From the NCBI GenBank assembly GCA_030035585.1, contig CM057461.1, forward strand, positions 166,853,624-166,917,623: DNA of 64,000 nt. The letters run 5' to 3'. The notes under the pieces were generated by a model. That model was given only the letters and a program-made list of their open reading frames with translations. It was not told the origin of the DNA and ran no database searches. The stretch is from Dugong dugon (Eukaryota; Chordata; Mammalia; Sirenia; Dugongidae). Of this stretch, positions 1 through 10,900 are shown piece by piece. The position numbers and the translations under genes were made by a program. Within the stretch, counting starts at the first letter, position 1, and each line of letters starts with the position of its first letter.

Positions 1-1914
1 ACCTACAATGGCAACTATTAGAATGGATCTCTGGTTCCTGAGCCACCTGGGTCTCTTGTTCAATAATCGGGGCTTCTCCACCCTTCTTCCCCATCCCTAT
101 CTTGCCCCAAATAGGAATTCAGGAGCTGAATTTTAATCTCCAGGGTTTTTCATTGCAGACTTACCAGTTACAAACAAACTAAACAAAGAAACAAAACACA
201 CCTGAACCCCCTCTGATTTCAGAGACTTTAGACATAGATGTAAAAGACATGTAGGGTTCCTCTCATAACGAAAATTATGCATATTTGAGGATGAGGCTGC
301 AAGAAAAACATAACCTTATTCACTAATTCACTTATGTCTCGTTGCATTTTTTAAGGCTTTGAACCATCTTTGGTGTGTGTTGCGTGCATGCGTAATTTTT
401 CCTAAAGCACTGCTGATCAGCTGAAATCAAGCTGATGGAAAATTTCTAGAAGCTCTCATTATGCATCTGGTCTTGGTCATCATCCTTCTGGGGAAAGCAG
501 GCTTCTTTGTGGGCCTGCATTGTGTGCACCTGTCTGCAAACTCCAGGCAGAACACGCTGGCAATAGCCTCCTCTTCCAAACCTCATTTTCTCTATTTCCC
601 AGGGAGTGCACTCCCCAAAGTGTGATTAATCCATCTATTGATCGCCTCCTGCCACAGAGAGGGTGAGATATGGCTAGCAGTTGGTGCCAGGCCGCCTGTG
701 TGACTGGACTGCTAAGCCGAGGCGTGAACAGACAAGTGCTAGCCAGAGGTTTCCAACCCTGCAGACTGAGCAGGGGGCAACAATAGCCAGGCTTCCCATA
801 AGCCTTGGAAAAAGATCCCTCTCATCAAAATGCAGTGAATTCTTTTTCAAATGAATTATAATGTATATTCCCTGCTATCTCAACTGGTTTCACAAAGGCC
901 TAATAAAAGTTTATGGGTAAAGGCAAAGAAGAAGATGAAAATAATAATAAATAAATAAATAACAAGACAGAAACCTTCTGGAAATAGCAGCAAACAAGAA
1001 TGTGCTGCTTTGATTAAAGTGTTCCAGGCAGATATAATGGATGACCAGGAGCATGCCAGTAAAGGGGTTTAGGAGAATGAGAAGGCATTTATCTAATATT
1101 CAGGGGCACCATGGTTGGGGGAAGGGAAGGTAAAACTAAGCCAAGGGGTTAGGCAAAGATTCTAGAGAGAAGACCTGCTACCTGCAAATGAAGAGGGTAA
1201 AATGAGAACCACGGGCACTAAACTCACGCCCAAGGCTCATTTTGGCCACTAAAATGAGGAAAGAGGACTTGGCCAACCAGGACTCAGTAAAGCCTTTTTT
1301 CCATCCTGTCCTCTCAAGAGAAAGTCAAGCATGCCTATCCCCAGCTGCAGATGCTATGCCTTCTTTCAATCTGCCTCATACGTTTAGAAGAACCTCTCAT
1401 CCACAAAGACACACCACTCTCTTCACTTCAGGAACTCCTATCACATGCAGGAAGTCACCTAGGATTATGTAGCATCTTCCATTTTCTGTGGAATTGGTTT
1501 TCAATTCACCCAACCAGAAAATGAACAAGTTGAAAAGCTGATCAGTGATCTAAAATCTAGTACCTCTTATGCATTAGGGAGAATGGAAGTGTCAATTGTA
1601 AGACAGCCCGACCTCTGGGTAGTAGCTCTCATGTCTCTGACTCATATTGGTTTTCCGGCTTGTATATTCCAGATGTGCACAAAGCCAAAGGAACATCTAC
1701 AGACATCTGGGAGAGATGGACAGACTCGACCAAGGACAAAAGAAATGACCAGAGTATAAAACCTGCCAAAATGGAAAATAAGAATAGAACTCAAGTCAAA
1801 TATAAAAATTTTAATAAAAACTAGTATTATTGACATATGTAGCTTTTCCATGTATTTACATATAAAGTAAATTCATTAAATCTAATAGTTCTTAAGCTCC
1901 CATAACATTAGTTT
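1..1914. other. Repeat-poor single-copy DNA
   Basis: I recognise no interspersed repeat or exon here. The only simple sequence is a short A/T-rich (AAT)n/(AAAT)n run near 940-963. The stretch has no long open frame with family-like sequence. Being unusually free of repeats for this window, it is a reasonable place to look for conserved non-coding DNA, but I see no specific motif that proves function. Confidence 0.5.
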
Positions 1915-2829
1915 TTAGCTGGGTGTTGAACAAGGCCCAGATCTTGTACTCAAAGAAGTTGTAGCCTACTAGAAAAGATTTACAAGGGAACAGATAATTA
2001 GAATCCAAGGCCGAAAGTCTAAAGCAAGATTTTTAGCTCAGGAGAGAGATGGGAGCCTAATCCAGTCACCTAATTCAGGGATTAGGTCCTTCTCAAGGTT
2101 CCCAGAGGAAATGATTTATGAACTGAAATCTGAAGGATGGATAGGAGTTTGCTGTTTTACAAAGGAGGTAGATGGAAGAGAGGTAAGAGGAGGGTGGGTG
2201 GGGGAAAAGGTAAGATTATCCTGGACTGAAGGGCCGTTATCACACAGGGCTGGCAGTGAGAGAGAGCTGGGCATATCCAGGAAAATAGAAGCTACTAAAT
2301 CTGATGAGAGCTTACTGTGTGAGGAAGACAGAGATGAGTCATGAGGCTGGAGAGTCAAATGAAGGCCATGCAGGAAATGTTCAAGTGTTTGGACTTAATT
2401 CTGAGGGCAATTGCAGAGCAAGAGAAGGATTTAAATAGGATTGCAATGTGATCAGTGATTACTGTGTGGAGAATGGACAGGAAAAGGACAAAACTGGAAG
2501 CAGGGAGACCATTTAGCAGGCTACTGTCCTAACGCAAGTCTCTGGGTGGTGCAAACGGTTAACGCGCTTGGCTGCTAACTGAAGGACTGGCAGTTCAAGT
2601 CCAACTAGAGGCGCCTCAGAAGAAAGGCCTGGTGATTCGCTTCTGAAAAATCAGCCATTGAAAACTCTATGGGGTACAGTTCTAGTCTGATGCACCTGAG
2701 TTGGAATTGACAAGAAAACAACTGGTAACTGGTAAATCCTAATCCAGGTGGCCAGATATTGGTAATGGGGATGGAATGAAGGAAATGGGGGAAACCAAGA
2801 TGATTGTCAGTAAGGAAGTATGCTCATTG
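1915..2829 (-). repeat. L2 LINE fragment, antisense, split by an AfroSINE
   Basis: The text reads like the reverse complement of the L2 3' region. 'gtgtggagaatgg' and 'aagcagggagacca' sit just before the SINE, and the first part resembles the L2 stretch beginning 'gctgggtgttgaacaaggc'. The SINE at 2537-2736 interrupts it and the L2 text resumes afterwards. It is strongly diverged, as expected of this ancient family. The outer edges are approximate. Confidence 0.6.
2537..2736 (+). mobile_element. AfroSINE, 'ctctgggtggtgcaaa' head subtype
   Basis: This is a non-autonomous tRNA-derived retroposon. The head reads tctctgggtggtgcaaacgg, the A-box-like region is 'ggttaacgcgcttggc', the B-box-like region is 'gttcaagtcc', and the tail is CAA-like. 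Imperfect target duplications flank it: 2527-2536 'tcctaacgca' and 2737-2746 'tcctaatcca'. It belongs to the longer of two head subtypes in this window and lies inside an L2. Confidence 0.9.
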
Positions 2830-4549
2830 AGAATCTCTTTGGAAAACATATATTTTATTAAAATGTGTTCCAGGAAGAGCCCAACACTTAATAATAGATG
2901 CCCAATAAGTTGTAAAACAAAAGATGTTAAATGAACACTTGCTCTTTCCAGCAGGTTGTAGGAGTTGGACAAGAAAACAACAGACGTGCTAGGTTCATAT
3001 TCTGCTTGGAGAATACTCCCAGAATATAAAAGAAAAGGCTCTAAAAGCCAAGAGGAAAATGGTGCCATGAGCCACGTATGGAGAGATGGCTATGCCAGAT
3101 TGACTCAAATAAAGTTACTTCCTGTAGCGTTGCTCTCCCAGCCACCAGCTGATGAAGGCAAAGTTGCATGTGCTTGGAAATCAGCAAATCATTTCCCGCA
3201 AAACCAGTGGTACAGTATTTTGGTTGGCATCAAAATCAAATTAGACTGGGGGAGAAAGTGGTTTGGAAATAGGCTGAGAATTAATAAATGAAACAGTCCA
3301 TGAGAAATGCCAGTGTTTCAAAACACAGGGCCCAGTCTCTGATAGAAATATTATTTCTTAGTGTCTATTAATCAATTGAAAAGAGGGCTTTGCTTATTGA
3401 TGCAAATTGCATATGCTTCTAAATTAGGCAGCATTGCCAATACTCGGCAGATCACAATGTCCCCAAAGAGGTTAGAGATGAGGGGCAGGAAATAATAAAG
3501 CAAGGTTAAATTTGGCTAGATGAAAACTACATCTGGGGAAAAATAATTCAAAAAGCAGATATTCATTGGGCCAAAGAAACCTGGACCACACTAGTGCCAA
3601 AGGAGACCCAGGTGCAATACCGGATGGCAAATTAGGGTTGGAGTTAAAATATGCTAAGGCAAACCAGAGTCCACTCAGTCCTGGCCTGCCTCATCGGATA
3701 CAGAACCCTCATCTTACCCAAGGAAAAGATTTGGTGGGCCTCAGCCTTCCATGTTTCCAGGCCATTCACTGCTTTAGTTTTTGTTGAGATAAAACTAGAA
3801 CTATAAAACCTCTACCGGTATCACAAGTTCAGGGTCAATCCTTTTTAGTTAAAGTAATAAAGCCACAATGATTTGCATATAGAAGCTTCATTTATAATAA
3901 CTCAAGATACGTCCCTACTATTTTCTCATTATTCTCCCATTATTGTCTCATTATAACAGTCTTAGAGGTAAGTGGCTAGCCAGTCATACGGTCTTTCTCT
4001 GTCTTACATATTAAGCGGCTGGGGTATGGTTGCCAAGTGCATCCAAGAATGCTAGTCATTGGTCTCTCGGTCTGGTGCTTTGTTCATTACAGGGACATGA
4101 TCCTTCTAAAGAATTTAATGGTTTGAGAGGCTTTAAAGAAAATGGAGAGTTATCACCAGTGCCACCACAGGTCTGAGGAACATTACCAGATGACTTAATA
4201 GGGAGGCAAGGTATGTGGTTTCAGGCACTAGTTTTTAAGAATTAATTGATCCATAAATAAATATTATCATATAGTCTTCCTGGTAAAAATCAGAACTTTG
4301 CTGGGCATTCTTTTAGTTTAACATTCATTATTAATATTACTTTGAATTAGAATAGGAAATATGGATGGAGACTGGAGATAACAATTTCAGTACTAAAGGT
4401 TTCTTCGCGTCTACATCCAGTCCTGCTAGAAGCCTTGACAGAAAGAGAAGCAGGAAACGGAGGTGAACACTATGATCGCAAAGAAAATTATTTCATTATT
4501 GCCTCAATTTGCTTTCATGACTTATCAATCACACTCAGAGGATGCAAAT
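2830..4549. other. No feature recognised
   Basis: This is single-copy-looking DNA with no family I can name. Short frames occur on both strands, but none resembles a known protein and none has a convincing splice context. AT-rich stretches are ordinary. Confidence 0.4.
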
Positions 4550-4732
4550 CAGGGACGGATTACCCAATAAGCAAAGTACACATGGGCTTAATCGTGCTTG
4601 CTTACTAATCTGTGGTGCACTATTACACCTGGGTTTGTGCACCACAGATTGTAAGTAAACACAATTAAGCCTGTGCGTACCCTCCTAACTATAAGCCGGT
4701 GCATACTGTGCTTACTGGTTAATCTGTCCCTG
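4550..4732. mobile_element. Palindromic hAT-like MITE, 183 bp
   Basis: The ends are inverted copies: left 'cagggacggattacccaat', right the complement of 'cagggacagattaaccagt'. The inner arms also pair over about 36 bases (about 4583-4620 with 4637-4671) around a 16-base loop, so nearly the whole element folds on itself. It is flanked by an 8-bp duplication with one mismatch ('atgcaaat' at 4542-4549, 'atgcaaaa' at 4733-4740). An 8-bp target duplication with a 'cagggnc'-type terminus is the hallmark of hAT transposons, possibly the Tip100 branch. It has no coding capacity. I could not match it to a named family. Confidence 0.8.
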
Positions 4733-5364
4733 ATGCAAAACTCCTAGAGCAAAAACACATAATTTCACCCAATTGTCATGGCTCAGTTTGAAACAAACCC
4801 ATCGGGCACTTACGTGTTTGGGCAGCGCCACAGGGCTGTTACTGATATGCGTGCTCAGAAGCTCTTCCCGGAGCTGTGATTGCGTTTTGACCTTGACTAG
4901 AGTCTGGGTGCTGTGGTTTAGTGGAGCTTTGTTTGCAGTCAGATTCATTTCAGTCATACTGTCTGAGTGACAACTCATTAGTGCAATTCAAGCAAGGGAC
5001 AGTTTGTGGTTTGGGTTTTAGTGAGCGCTAGTAAATTTTATAGTGTATATAATTTGGAACACGTCTGTGTTTCAGCCCATATGTGGAAATCTGCCCGGGT
5101 GCTTATTATTATGCTTATCTGCAAATCACCAGATGGCCTTGCTCAAATGTGGAGAACCATTTAGTGCTATTTTAAAGCATTAAGGCTATTAGCCCTTACT
5201 TGAGATAATCCTTTGCCCAAAGGGAACTAGTTTTGCTGTCCTTCTAAGTCATCAAATGTAATTAAATGCCATATTGAGAAGTAGGCATTAATAGATTAAG
5301 GAGACAGGGCTGTAAACCAATCCTGCGTCAACCAAGGCAGAGGGGAAAGACGAACAGATCAGAA
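4733..5364. other. No feature recognised
   Basis: I see only unassigned single-copy-looking sequence between the MITE and the next old repeat. Confidence 0.35.
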
Positions 5365-5990
5365 AGATGGTGTATCAGTTAAGGTACTGGCTAAGCTTCT
5401 ATAACAAAGAATCCCACAAACGTGTTGACTTAAAAAAGATAGCTCATTTCGCTTTCACACGAAAGACACAAACAGGAGGGAGGTCCGAGATAGGCAGCAC
5501 CGTTCCTTAAGATCAACCAGAGATCCATATTCCTTCTATCTTGTTGTTCTGACATCCAATACAGTATTTTCCTGATCCACATGGTTGAAGCTATCTCACC
5601 AACACATCTATATTCCAGCTGGCTGTAAGAGAAAAAGAAAGTGGACAGCAAGCAATTTTATTTCAAGGAATTGAGGGTAACATCGTACACATCACTTCTG
5701 TTTACCATTTCACTGGCAAGAACTTAGTTTTTTGATCACCACTATATGCAAGGGGGAGCCCTGGTGGCACAGTGGTTAAGAGCTCAGCTGCTAAGCAAAA
5801 GGTCAGCAGTTAGAATCCACCAGCTGCTCCTTGGAAACCCTATGGGGCAGTTCTACTCTGTCCTACAGGGTCGCTATGAGTCAGAATCGACTCGATGGCA
5901 ACGGATTTGGTTTGGTTTATATGCAAGGGAGGCTGGAAAATGCAATCTCCAATTGGATGACCCTGTGTTCCACTAAAACCCAGAAGGGTG
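5365..5990 (+). repeat. Old interspersed repeat, family not named
   Basis: The block beginning 'ggctaagcttctataac' and running to 'aggctggaaaatgc' has the layout of a repeat found dispersed in many mammals, but I cannot name the family. Support comes from the AfroSINE inside it: its 12-bp target duplication 'tatatgcaaggg' falls in the middle of text that reads continuously once the SINE is removed. Confidence 0.45.
5755..5917 (+). mobile_element. AfroSINE, short subtype, with perfect TSD
   Basis: The element starts 'ggagccctggtggcacagtgg' in the sequence, with an A-box region 'tggttaagagctcagc', a degenerate B box 'gttagaatcc', and the end 'ggcaacggatttggtttgg'. It lacks the roughly 45-base central block carried by the long copies. 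A perfect 12-bp duplication 'tatatgcaaggg' flanks it at 5743-5754 and 5918-5929, so both edges are exact. The intact duplication suggests a relatively young insertion. Confidence 0.97.
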
Positions 5991-6829
5991 GAAAGTTCTA
6001 CTTCTAAAAGGAAGCATGGGAGGATAGATACTAAAGCTGTAGTCTCTGTGACAAATGATTTTGTTAAAGAAGATATAAAAATCACAGATAAGAGTTGGGA
6101 AAATACCATTATAAGGAGTAAGGAACTTTGAGGAAGCCTGCAGCTAAGAAAAGATACTAGATGGTAGGAGGAGGACCAGAGAGTATACGCTATGTTCTAG
6201 AAACTTCAATATTCTTTGTATACATTAAATAGTTTGATTTTCATAGCAACTCTATGGGATGGTGTGTTAGTCTAAATCCTCCAAGAAGAAGATGTCAAGA
6301 CAGGATTAAACATGCAAGACATTAATTAGAGGAAATTTCTGTGATCAAAATGAGAAAGTTGTCAGGGGAGGCTGGGAGAATGATCAGGCTGTGGCATAGG
6401 TCTGACTTAAGAGAAGGAGAAAAGAAAGAAGGTGGAGTCAAAGTATTTCAGACTGCAATGTAGTTCTGAGGGAAGTTTAGAAAGGCCATCAGGTAATTCC
6501 CATGCCAAATTTGCCAGAGGAGACCCCCACGTCTACCATGTCTTGCTACACTTGGTCATTGGCTGGGAGAATGGTGGCATCAGTGTGAAGGTGGTGATCA
6601 ATTTCAGAGAGAATCAACTAGACTCATTCAAAGTCAATGAGAATAGAAGATGGTTTTCAGCAATGGATTTCCCGGGGTTTAGGCTAAGCAATCTGCAAAA
6701 CCAGTTTTTATCAGAAATTGAGATATTCAAGAACAGGCAATATTCCCTCAGGATCAAGACTGATTCATTTCTGAGCCCTTGTCTGGGAGTACACAATGTT
6801 AGACCAAGGATTCTTTAATTTGTACAGAT
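5991..6829. other. Mostly unassigned; possible old repeat at about 6265-6560
   Basis: The part from 'aagatgtcaagacagg' on resembles an old dispersed repeat whose consensus has a 'gacaggattagatgtgcaag' stretch, but the match is weak and I do not name it. A 128-codon frame lies across it without protein-like sequence. Confidence 0.3.
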
Positions 6830-7055
6830 TTTTATGGCTTACAAAGTACTTTAACATGTATTAACTCACATAGTCATTACAGCAATATTGTGAGGTCAGA
6901 CAGAGTTAATATTATCCATCCCCATTTAACAGATAAGAAAACTAAGAAAAATGGGTTAAATGACATGCCCAAGGTTACATATTAGTAAAAGGACAAACAG
7001 AAACATGAAAACAGGTTTTTTGACTCCAAATCCTATGCTTTTGCCACTGTAGAAT
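6830..7055 (-). repeat. MIR SINE, antisense
   Basis: This is the reverse complement of the MIR core: 'ccccatttaacagataagaaaac' in the sequence matches the classic 'ccattttacagatgagg' text, followed by a 'gcccaaggttacat' motif. It is ancient and diverged. Confidence 0.8.
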
Positions 7056-8445
7056 GATATCGCTAAATTATCCACTTATATTCTACTTCATTGCAGCCCT
7101 GGTTTGAGACTTTCTTTAAAAAATACTTACAATAAAACAAAATAAATAAATACAAACAAAATAATATACAGGCAGACTAGAAAAACAAGACAGGAGAAAA
7201 TTTAAAACACTAAAAGCCACAGATTCCTATATAGTAACTAAAATTAATCTGAGCTTCCAGGTAGTCAAAGCAAAAGAGGTAAATATGATTTATATTGGCC
7301 ATAAGGAAAAGACATGTTATTTCTCAAGGGAAAAAAAATTTTCTTGGCACTCAGATATAAGAGAATTTTCTCCTGTAAGTCCTTTATAGAGTACATTGAG
7401 TAATGTAACTTATAAATTCTTCAATTTATGTATGACTATTTCTTAGAGCTGCATCCAATAAAAATGAAGAGGAAAAACTAACACTGCTTTTTATAATCTT
7501 GTTCATCTGTGACATTTTCAGCAGTAGCTGTACTGATGTGTTATGCTTCATGGATGAATATGTAAGAAAACAATCTCGATAAGATGCTGTCTGGGGAAAA
7601 GAGAAATTTCTGCCCATAGCAGAAATAGCAGTAGGTGTGTAGGGGCATCACTAAGGTTTCTCTTCTTGAGAAAATTGATGAAAACTCCCAGATTTTTCAA
7701 AGATGGCCTTCACTCACAGTCTACTTGGGTGGGTACCTAAGACAAAGTCTAATACCAAAGAAATCTTTTGTCTTCCATTAACCTATTTTACCCCAGAGGC
7801 TGAAGATACCAAATTATATCAAGACAAGCTTGCAATGCAAATTTTCTCAGAAGGGGTGCAAACAGCTTTTCTCCACAAAAGTAGCCATTATCCACAACTG
7901 CAGCAATTAACACATTACATTTTGGTCTTTAACCTTCACCTGGAAGAAATCAGGTCAATTTACCTCATCTTGCTCAGAAAGGGATCATGGGAGCCTACGG
8001 TCCTTCAAAGAACTACCGGATCTGATAACAGGCAAAAACAGAAGGTGCAACATTTTTCATTTGTTTTTCTTCTTAGAACTAAGGCACATTTTCCTTTATT
8101 TTCACGAGGTTATTAGCTCAGCTCTGCCCTGACCGTGGTCAGAGGAACCAGGTTTCCTTCCATACTCCTTCACTCCCCACTTCCCTCTTCACAGACAATG
8201 TCCTCAGTGGGAGGGGGTTCTCCAAGCTGTCCTCCTGGATGACTGTGACAATGGCGCTTGATGATTTAATCATACATTAGCCAGGCTGCCTGGGAGACAG
8301 CTGGCTAGGACTAGACTGCAATCTGTGGCTATGGAACAGAGCCAAGTTAACCGAGGATGAACCTATGACCTTGGCCTCCTGGGTATGAAACTCTAAATCA
8401 ATTGCACTAACTGGCCACATCTATGGCAAAATTAATATGTGTAAT
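7056..8445. other. No feature recognised
   Basis: This is unassigned DNA. A 137-codon open frame at 7703-8116 on the plus strand resembles no family I know and has no repeat or splice support, so I treat it as chance. Confidence 0.4.
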
Positions 8446-8695
8446 AATAATGAGAATGCAGATTTGCATTTATGGAGCACTTACTATGTGTCAGGCTCTT
8501 GTTGAATACCTTTATGTGGATTATCTCCTATGAGTCTTTTAACTCCCTATGAGATTGAAAAGCTTATCATTATTTCCATTGTACATGTTAGCAAATAGAA
8601 ACTTAGAGAGTCTAAATAACTTTCCCAAGGGTACATAACTACTAAGTGGTGAAAACCGGATTCAAACCTAGGCAATCTAATTCTAGAGCCCACCA
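8446..8695 (-). repeat. MIR SINE, antisense
   Basis: 'ggagcacttactatgtgtc' followed by an 'aactttcccaagggt' motif and 'ggattcaaacctaggc' gives the MIR consensus in reverse, nearly full length. Confidence 0.8.
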
Positions 8696-8940
8696 ACTAT
8701 CAACAGAAATGTATTCTCTCAGTTTTGGAGGCCAGAAGTCTGAAATCAAGGTGTTGGCAGGGTTAGTTCCTTCTGGAAGGTTCTGAGAGAGAATCTGTTT
8801 CATGCCTTTCTCCTAGCTTCTGGTAGCTGTCAGCAGCCCTTGATGTTCCTTGGCTTATAGCTGCATAACTCCAATCTCTGTCTCATCTTCTCATGGCCTT
8901 CTCCCTGTGTCTTCTTCTTTTCTGCCTCTTATAAGAACAC

Positions 8941-8978
8941 TATGAGTTGGAATTGACTTGATGGCAATCAGGTTTTTT
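8941..8978 (+). mobile_element. 38-bp 5'-truncated AfroSINE/RTE tail with TSD
   Basis: Only the 3' end of the element is present ('gagttggaattgacttg', then 'atggcaatcagg' and Ts). It is flanked by 'ttataagaacac' (8929-8940) and 'ttataagagcac' (8979-8990), a 12-bp duplication with one mismatch. So it is a real, extremely short insertion rather than leftover homology. Because SINE and RTE share this tail, the donor cannot be told. Confidence 0.85.
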
Positions 8979-9022
8979 TTATAAGAGCACTCATAATTCC
9001 TTTAGGATCCACCCTAATCCAG

Positions 9023-9626
9023 GACCACCACCCGTCTGCCAGTTTGTCATATTGAGGTGGCTTGAGTGTTACTATGATGCTGGAAGCCATTACACCAGTA
9101 TTTCAAATACCAGCAGGTCTCATATGGCAGACAAGTTTCAGTGGCGCTTCCAAACTGAGGCAGACCTAAGAAGAAAGGCCTGGTCATCTACTTCCAAAAA
9201 CAGTCAATGAAAACCATATGGATCACAACAGAATGTTATCTGTTATAGTGCTGGAGGATGAGCTCCCTAGACTGGAAGGCACTATACAGTAGCTGCAACA
9301 AGGGACTCAAACATACCATGATCATGAAGATGCTGCACCAAAAAAACCAAACCCTTTGCCTGTAAGTCCATTCCAGCTCATAGCGACCCTACAGGACAGA
9401 GTAGAATTGCCCCATAGGGTTTCCAAGGCTGTAATCTTTAGGGAAGCAGACTGCTACACCTGTCTCCCTCTGAGCAGCTGGTGGGTTCGAACCACCAACC
9501 TTTCGGTTAGCAGCTGAGCACTTTAACTACTGTGCCAGATGGTGCAGGACCTTGCAATGTTTTGTTCTGTTGTACGTAATGTCACCATGAGTTGGAGCTG
9601 ATTCAATGGCAACTAACAACAACTAA
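9023..9626 (+). mobile_element. Internally deleted RTE LINE (5' UTR joined to 3' tail)
   Basis: The first part ('ccgtctgccagtttgtcata', 'gatgctggaagcc', 'ggaggatgagctcc') reads as the 5' UTR of the Afrotherian RTE. It then passes directly into the 3' end ('acagtagctgcaac', 'ttttgttctgttg', 'gagttggagctgattc', 'ggcaactaacaacaac'), omitting almost all of the endonuclease/reverse-transcriptase frame. Approximate duplications 'ctaatccagga' and 'ctaattcagaa' flank it. An AfroSINE sits in the 3' part. It cannot encode protein. Confidence 0.8.
9338..9536 (-). mobile_element. AfroSINE, long subtype, antisense, inside the RTE
   Basis: This is the reverse complement of the long AfroSINE form: the tail is at the left, 'gctcatagcgaccctac', 'cccatagggtttccaagg', and the head 'tgtgccagat' at the right. 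The flanks 'agatgctgca' (9328-9337) and 'agatggtgca' (9537-9546) form a 10-bp duplication with one mismatch. The B-box complement 'ggttcgaacc' is intact. Confidence 0.93.
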
Positions 9627-9713
9627 TTCAGAATGATCTCATCTTGATATCCTTACCTGAATTCTATCTGCAAAGACTCTACTCCAAATAAGGTAGCATT
9701 CTGAGATTCTGCT

Positions 9714-9729
9714 GGGGGGGGGGGGGGGG
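9714..9729. repeat. (G)16 homopolymer
   Basis: Sixteen consecutive G residues lie within the LTR, followed by 'cgcc'. The true length may vary between individuals or be affected by sequencing slippage. Confidence 0.95.
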
Positions 9730-9788
9730 CGCCATTTAATCCACTACATACTGGTTCTATTTTTATTTTGATAAAAATATGTGCTTAT

Positions 9789-9833
9789 ACTAATATACAT
9801 ATATGTATATGTATATATGTATATATATATATG
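9789..9833. repeat. AT-rich alternating (TA/TG)n microsatellite
   Basis: An alternating purine-pyrimidine run (tatacatatatg, then tatatgtatatata) lies next to the MIR that follows. Confidence 0.9.
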
Positions 9834-9849
9834 GAAGAGAGTTTATCAT

Positions 9850-10095
9850 AGTCATAATGGACTTTGGAGTCAGACACTTATGCTTTTGATCCTGGTTCCA
9901 CCTCTGACTGACTGTGTGACCATAAGCAAATCACTGTCTGTCTTGGAGCCCCAGTTTTCTCATGGGGAGTGATTCTTATTACTACTTTAGGTGAATAATA
10001 ATATTCCAACAGGTGTTATAAGGATTTGAAGAGATAGCATACATAGAGTACTTAGCATAGTGCCTGCCTCATAGAAAGTCCTCAATATATGGTGG
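9850..10095 (+). repeat. MIR SINE, sense
   Basis: The MIR order is complete: 'ggagtcagacacttatgc', 'tgactgtgtgacc', 'cagttttctcatgggg', a gap-rich middle, then 'gcatagtgcctgcctcatag' and 'cctcaatatatgg'. Confidence 0.85.
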
Positions 10096-10129
10096 TTAAG
10101 ATGAAAAAATACAAAAAAGAGTCTGGAAG

Positions 10130-10275
10130 GATAAACCCCAAAATATTAACAGTAGTCATTTACTATAGGGATGCAAGTACATGTAATTTTTACTTTCTTT
10201 TTTAGTTCTATATTTTATGGAAATTTTAACCACACATATATTGCTTTATTATATCAGGAAAAGAAACAATAAAGC
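10130..10275 (+). repeat. Possible L1 3' end fragment
   Basis: 'tttactttctttttt' followed by 'tatattttatgg' and a terminal 'ggaaaagaaacaataaagc' resembles the 3' end of old L1M elements. The match is short and the family call is tentative. Confidence 0.35.
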
Positions 10276-10850
10276 CGTTTCTATTTGGGGAAATACAATT
10301 CGACTTATTAGATTTTGCATCCTCTTGATACTTATACATGCATACAAATAATCCAGACATTGTAGATTAAATTAGCCATGCAACTAAGTTTAAAAAAATA
10401 AAAAAGAAAACTCTCCTGTTCCTGTGAGACTATTCCTCTCTCACTCCACTTTTTCCATCTGCAAAATCTGTGTTGGCTTCTCTGACATTTTTCAGTGCCA
10501 GAGCCACAATATACTGACAAACGTTTAAGAATAACAGCATTTCTTAAATGTCCGCAGAACAAAGGGTGATGTATGGCAGGTTTCGAAAGATTGGCTCCTA
10601 CTGCAGGAAGATTTGCTGTCTCTAAGCGTGACAAGGTATACACAGTGATAAAGGAGTTCCGTCAGAACTTTGGGGGAGAGAGGGAACTGCAAAGTCAAAA
10701 GCCAAGAAGTTCGGTCAGATGTGAAATTGTCTGATGGATTTGTGTCATATTTAAACGTACATTTGTAGAGTTAGCCACCTTGTGAGAAAAGAAACACCTC
10801 ACCTGAAAATATATATTAGAAGCTAGAATCCCACCATTCGAGAATAATCA
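10276..10850. other. No feature recognised
   Basis: This is single-copy-looking sequence. A 103-codon minus-strand frame here has no family resemblance. Confidence 0.4.
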
Positions 10851-10853
10851 ATG

Positions 10854-10900
10854 AACACACACACACACACACACATACACACACGTGCGCACGCATGTGC
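10854..10900. repeat. (CA)n microsatellite with degenerate end
   Basis: A run of CA dinucleotides passes into alternating 'cgtgcgcacgcatgtgc', an imperfect Z-DNA-prone stretch. Confidence 0.95.

Larger units (their letters stand above)
8696..9750 (-). mobile_element. MLT1/MaLR-type LTR, antisense, split by younger insertions
   Basis: On the minus strand the text follows the usual MaLR LTR order. Reading plus, it starts 'caacagaaatgtattctctc', then 'cttctccctgtgtctt', 'ataagaacac', 'caccctaatccagga', then resumes at 9627 with 'gatctcatcttgat' and ends 'ccactacata'. It is a solo LTR with no internal coding. It holds a 38-bp SINE stub (8941-8978) and an RTE copy (9023-9626) that itself holds an AfroSINE. 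Confidence 0.75.

Noticed and set aside
5755..5830. A tRNA gene (A- and B-box-like sequence)
   Set aside because: This is the tRNA-derived head of an AfroSINE. The same head recurs many times in the window and the rest of the SINE follows.
6432..6818. 128-codon plus-strand open frame
   Set aside because: It partly overlaps old repeat-like DNA and has no recognisable protein features.
7703..8116. 137-codon open frame on the plus strand
   Set aside because: No family resemblance, no repeat or splice context, and a length within chance for AT-rich DNA of this size.
9714..9729. G16 run as a G-quadruplex regulatory site
   Set aside because: A single homopolymer inside an old LTR, with no promoter or gene nearby. 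It is more likely slippage.
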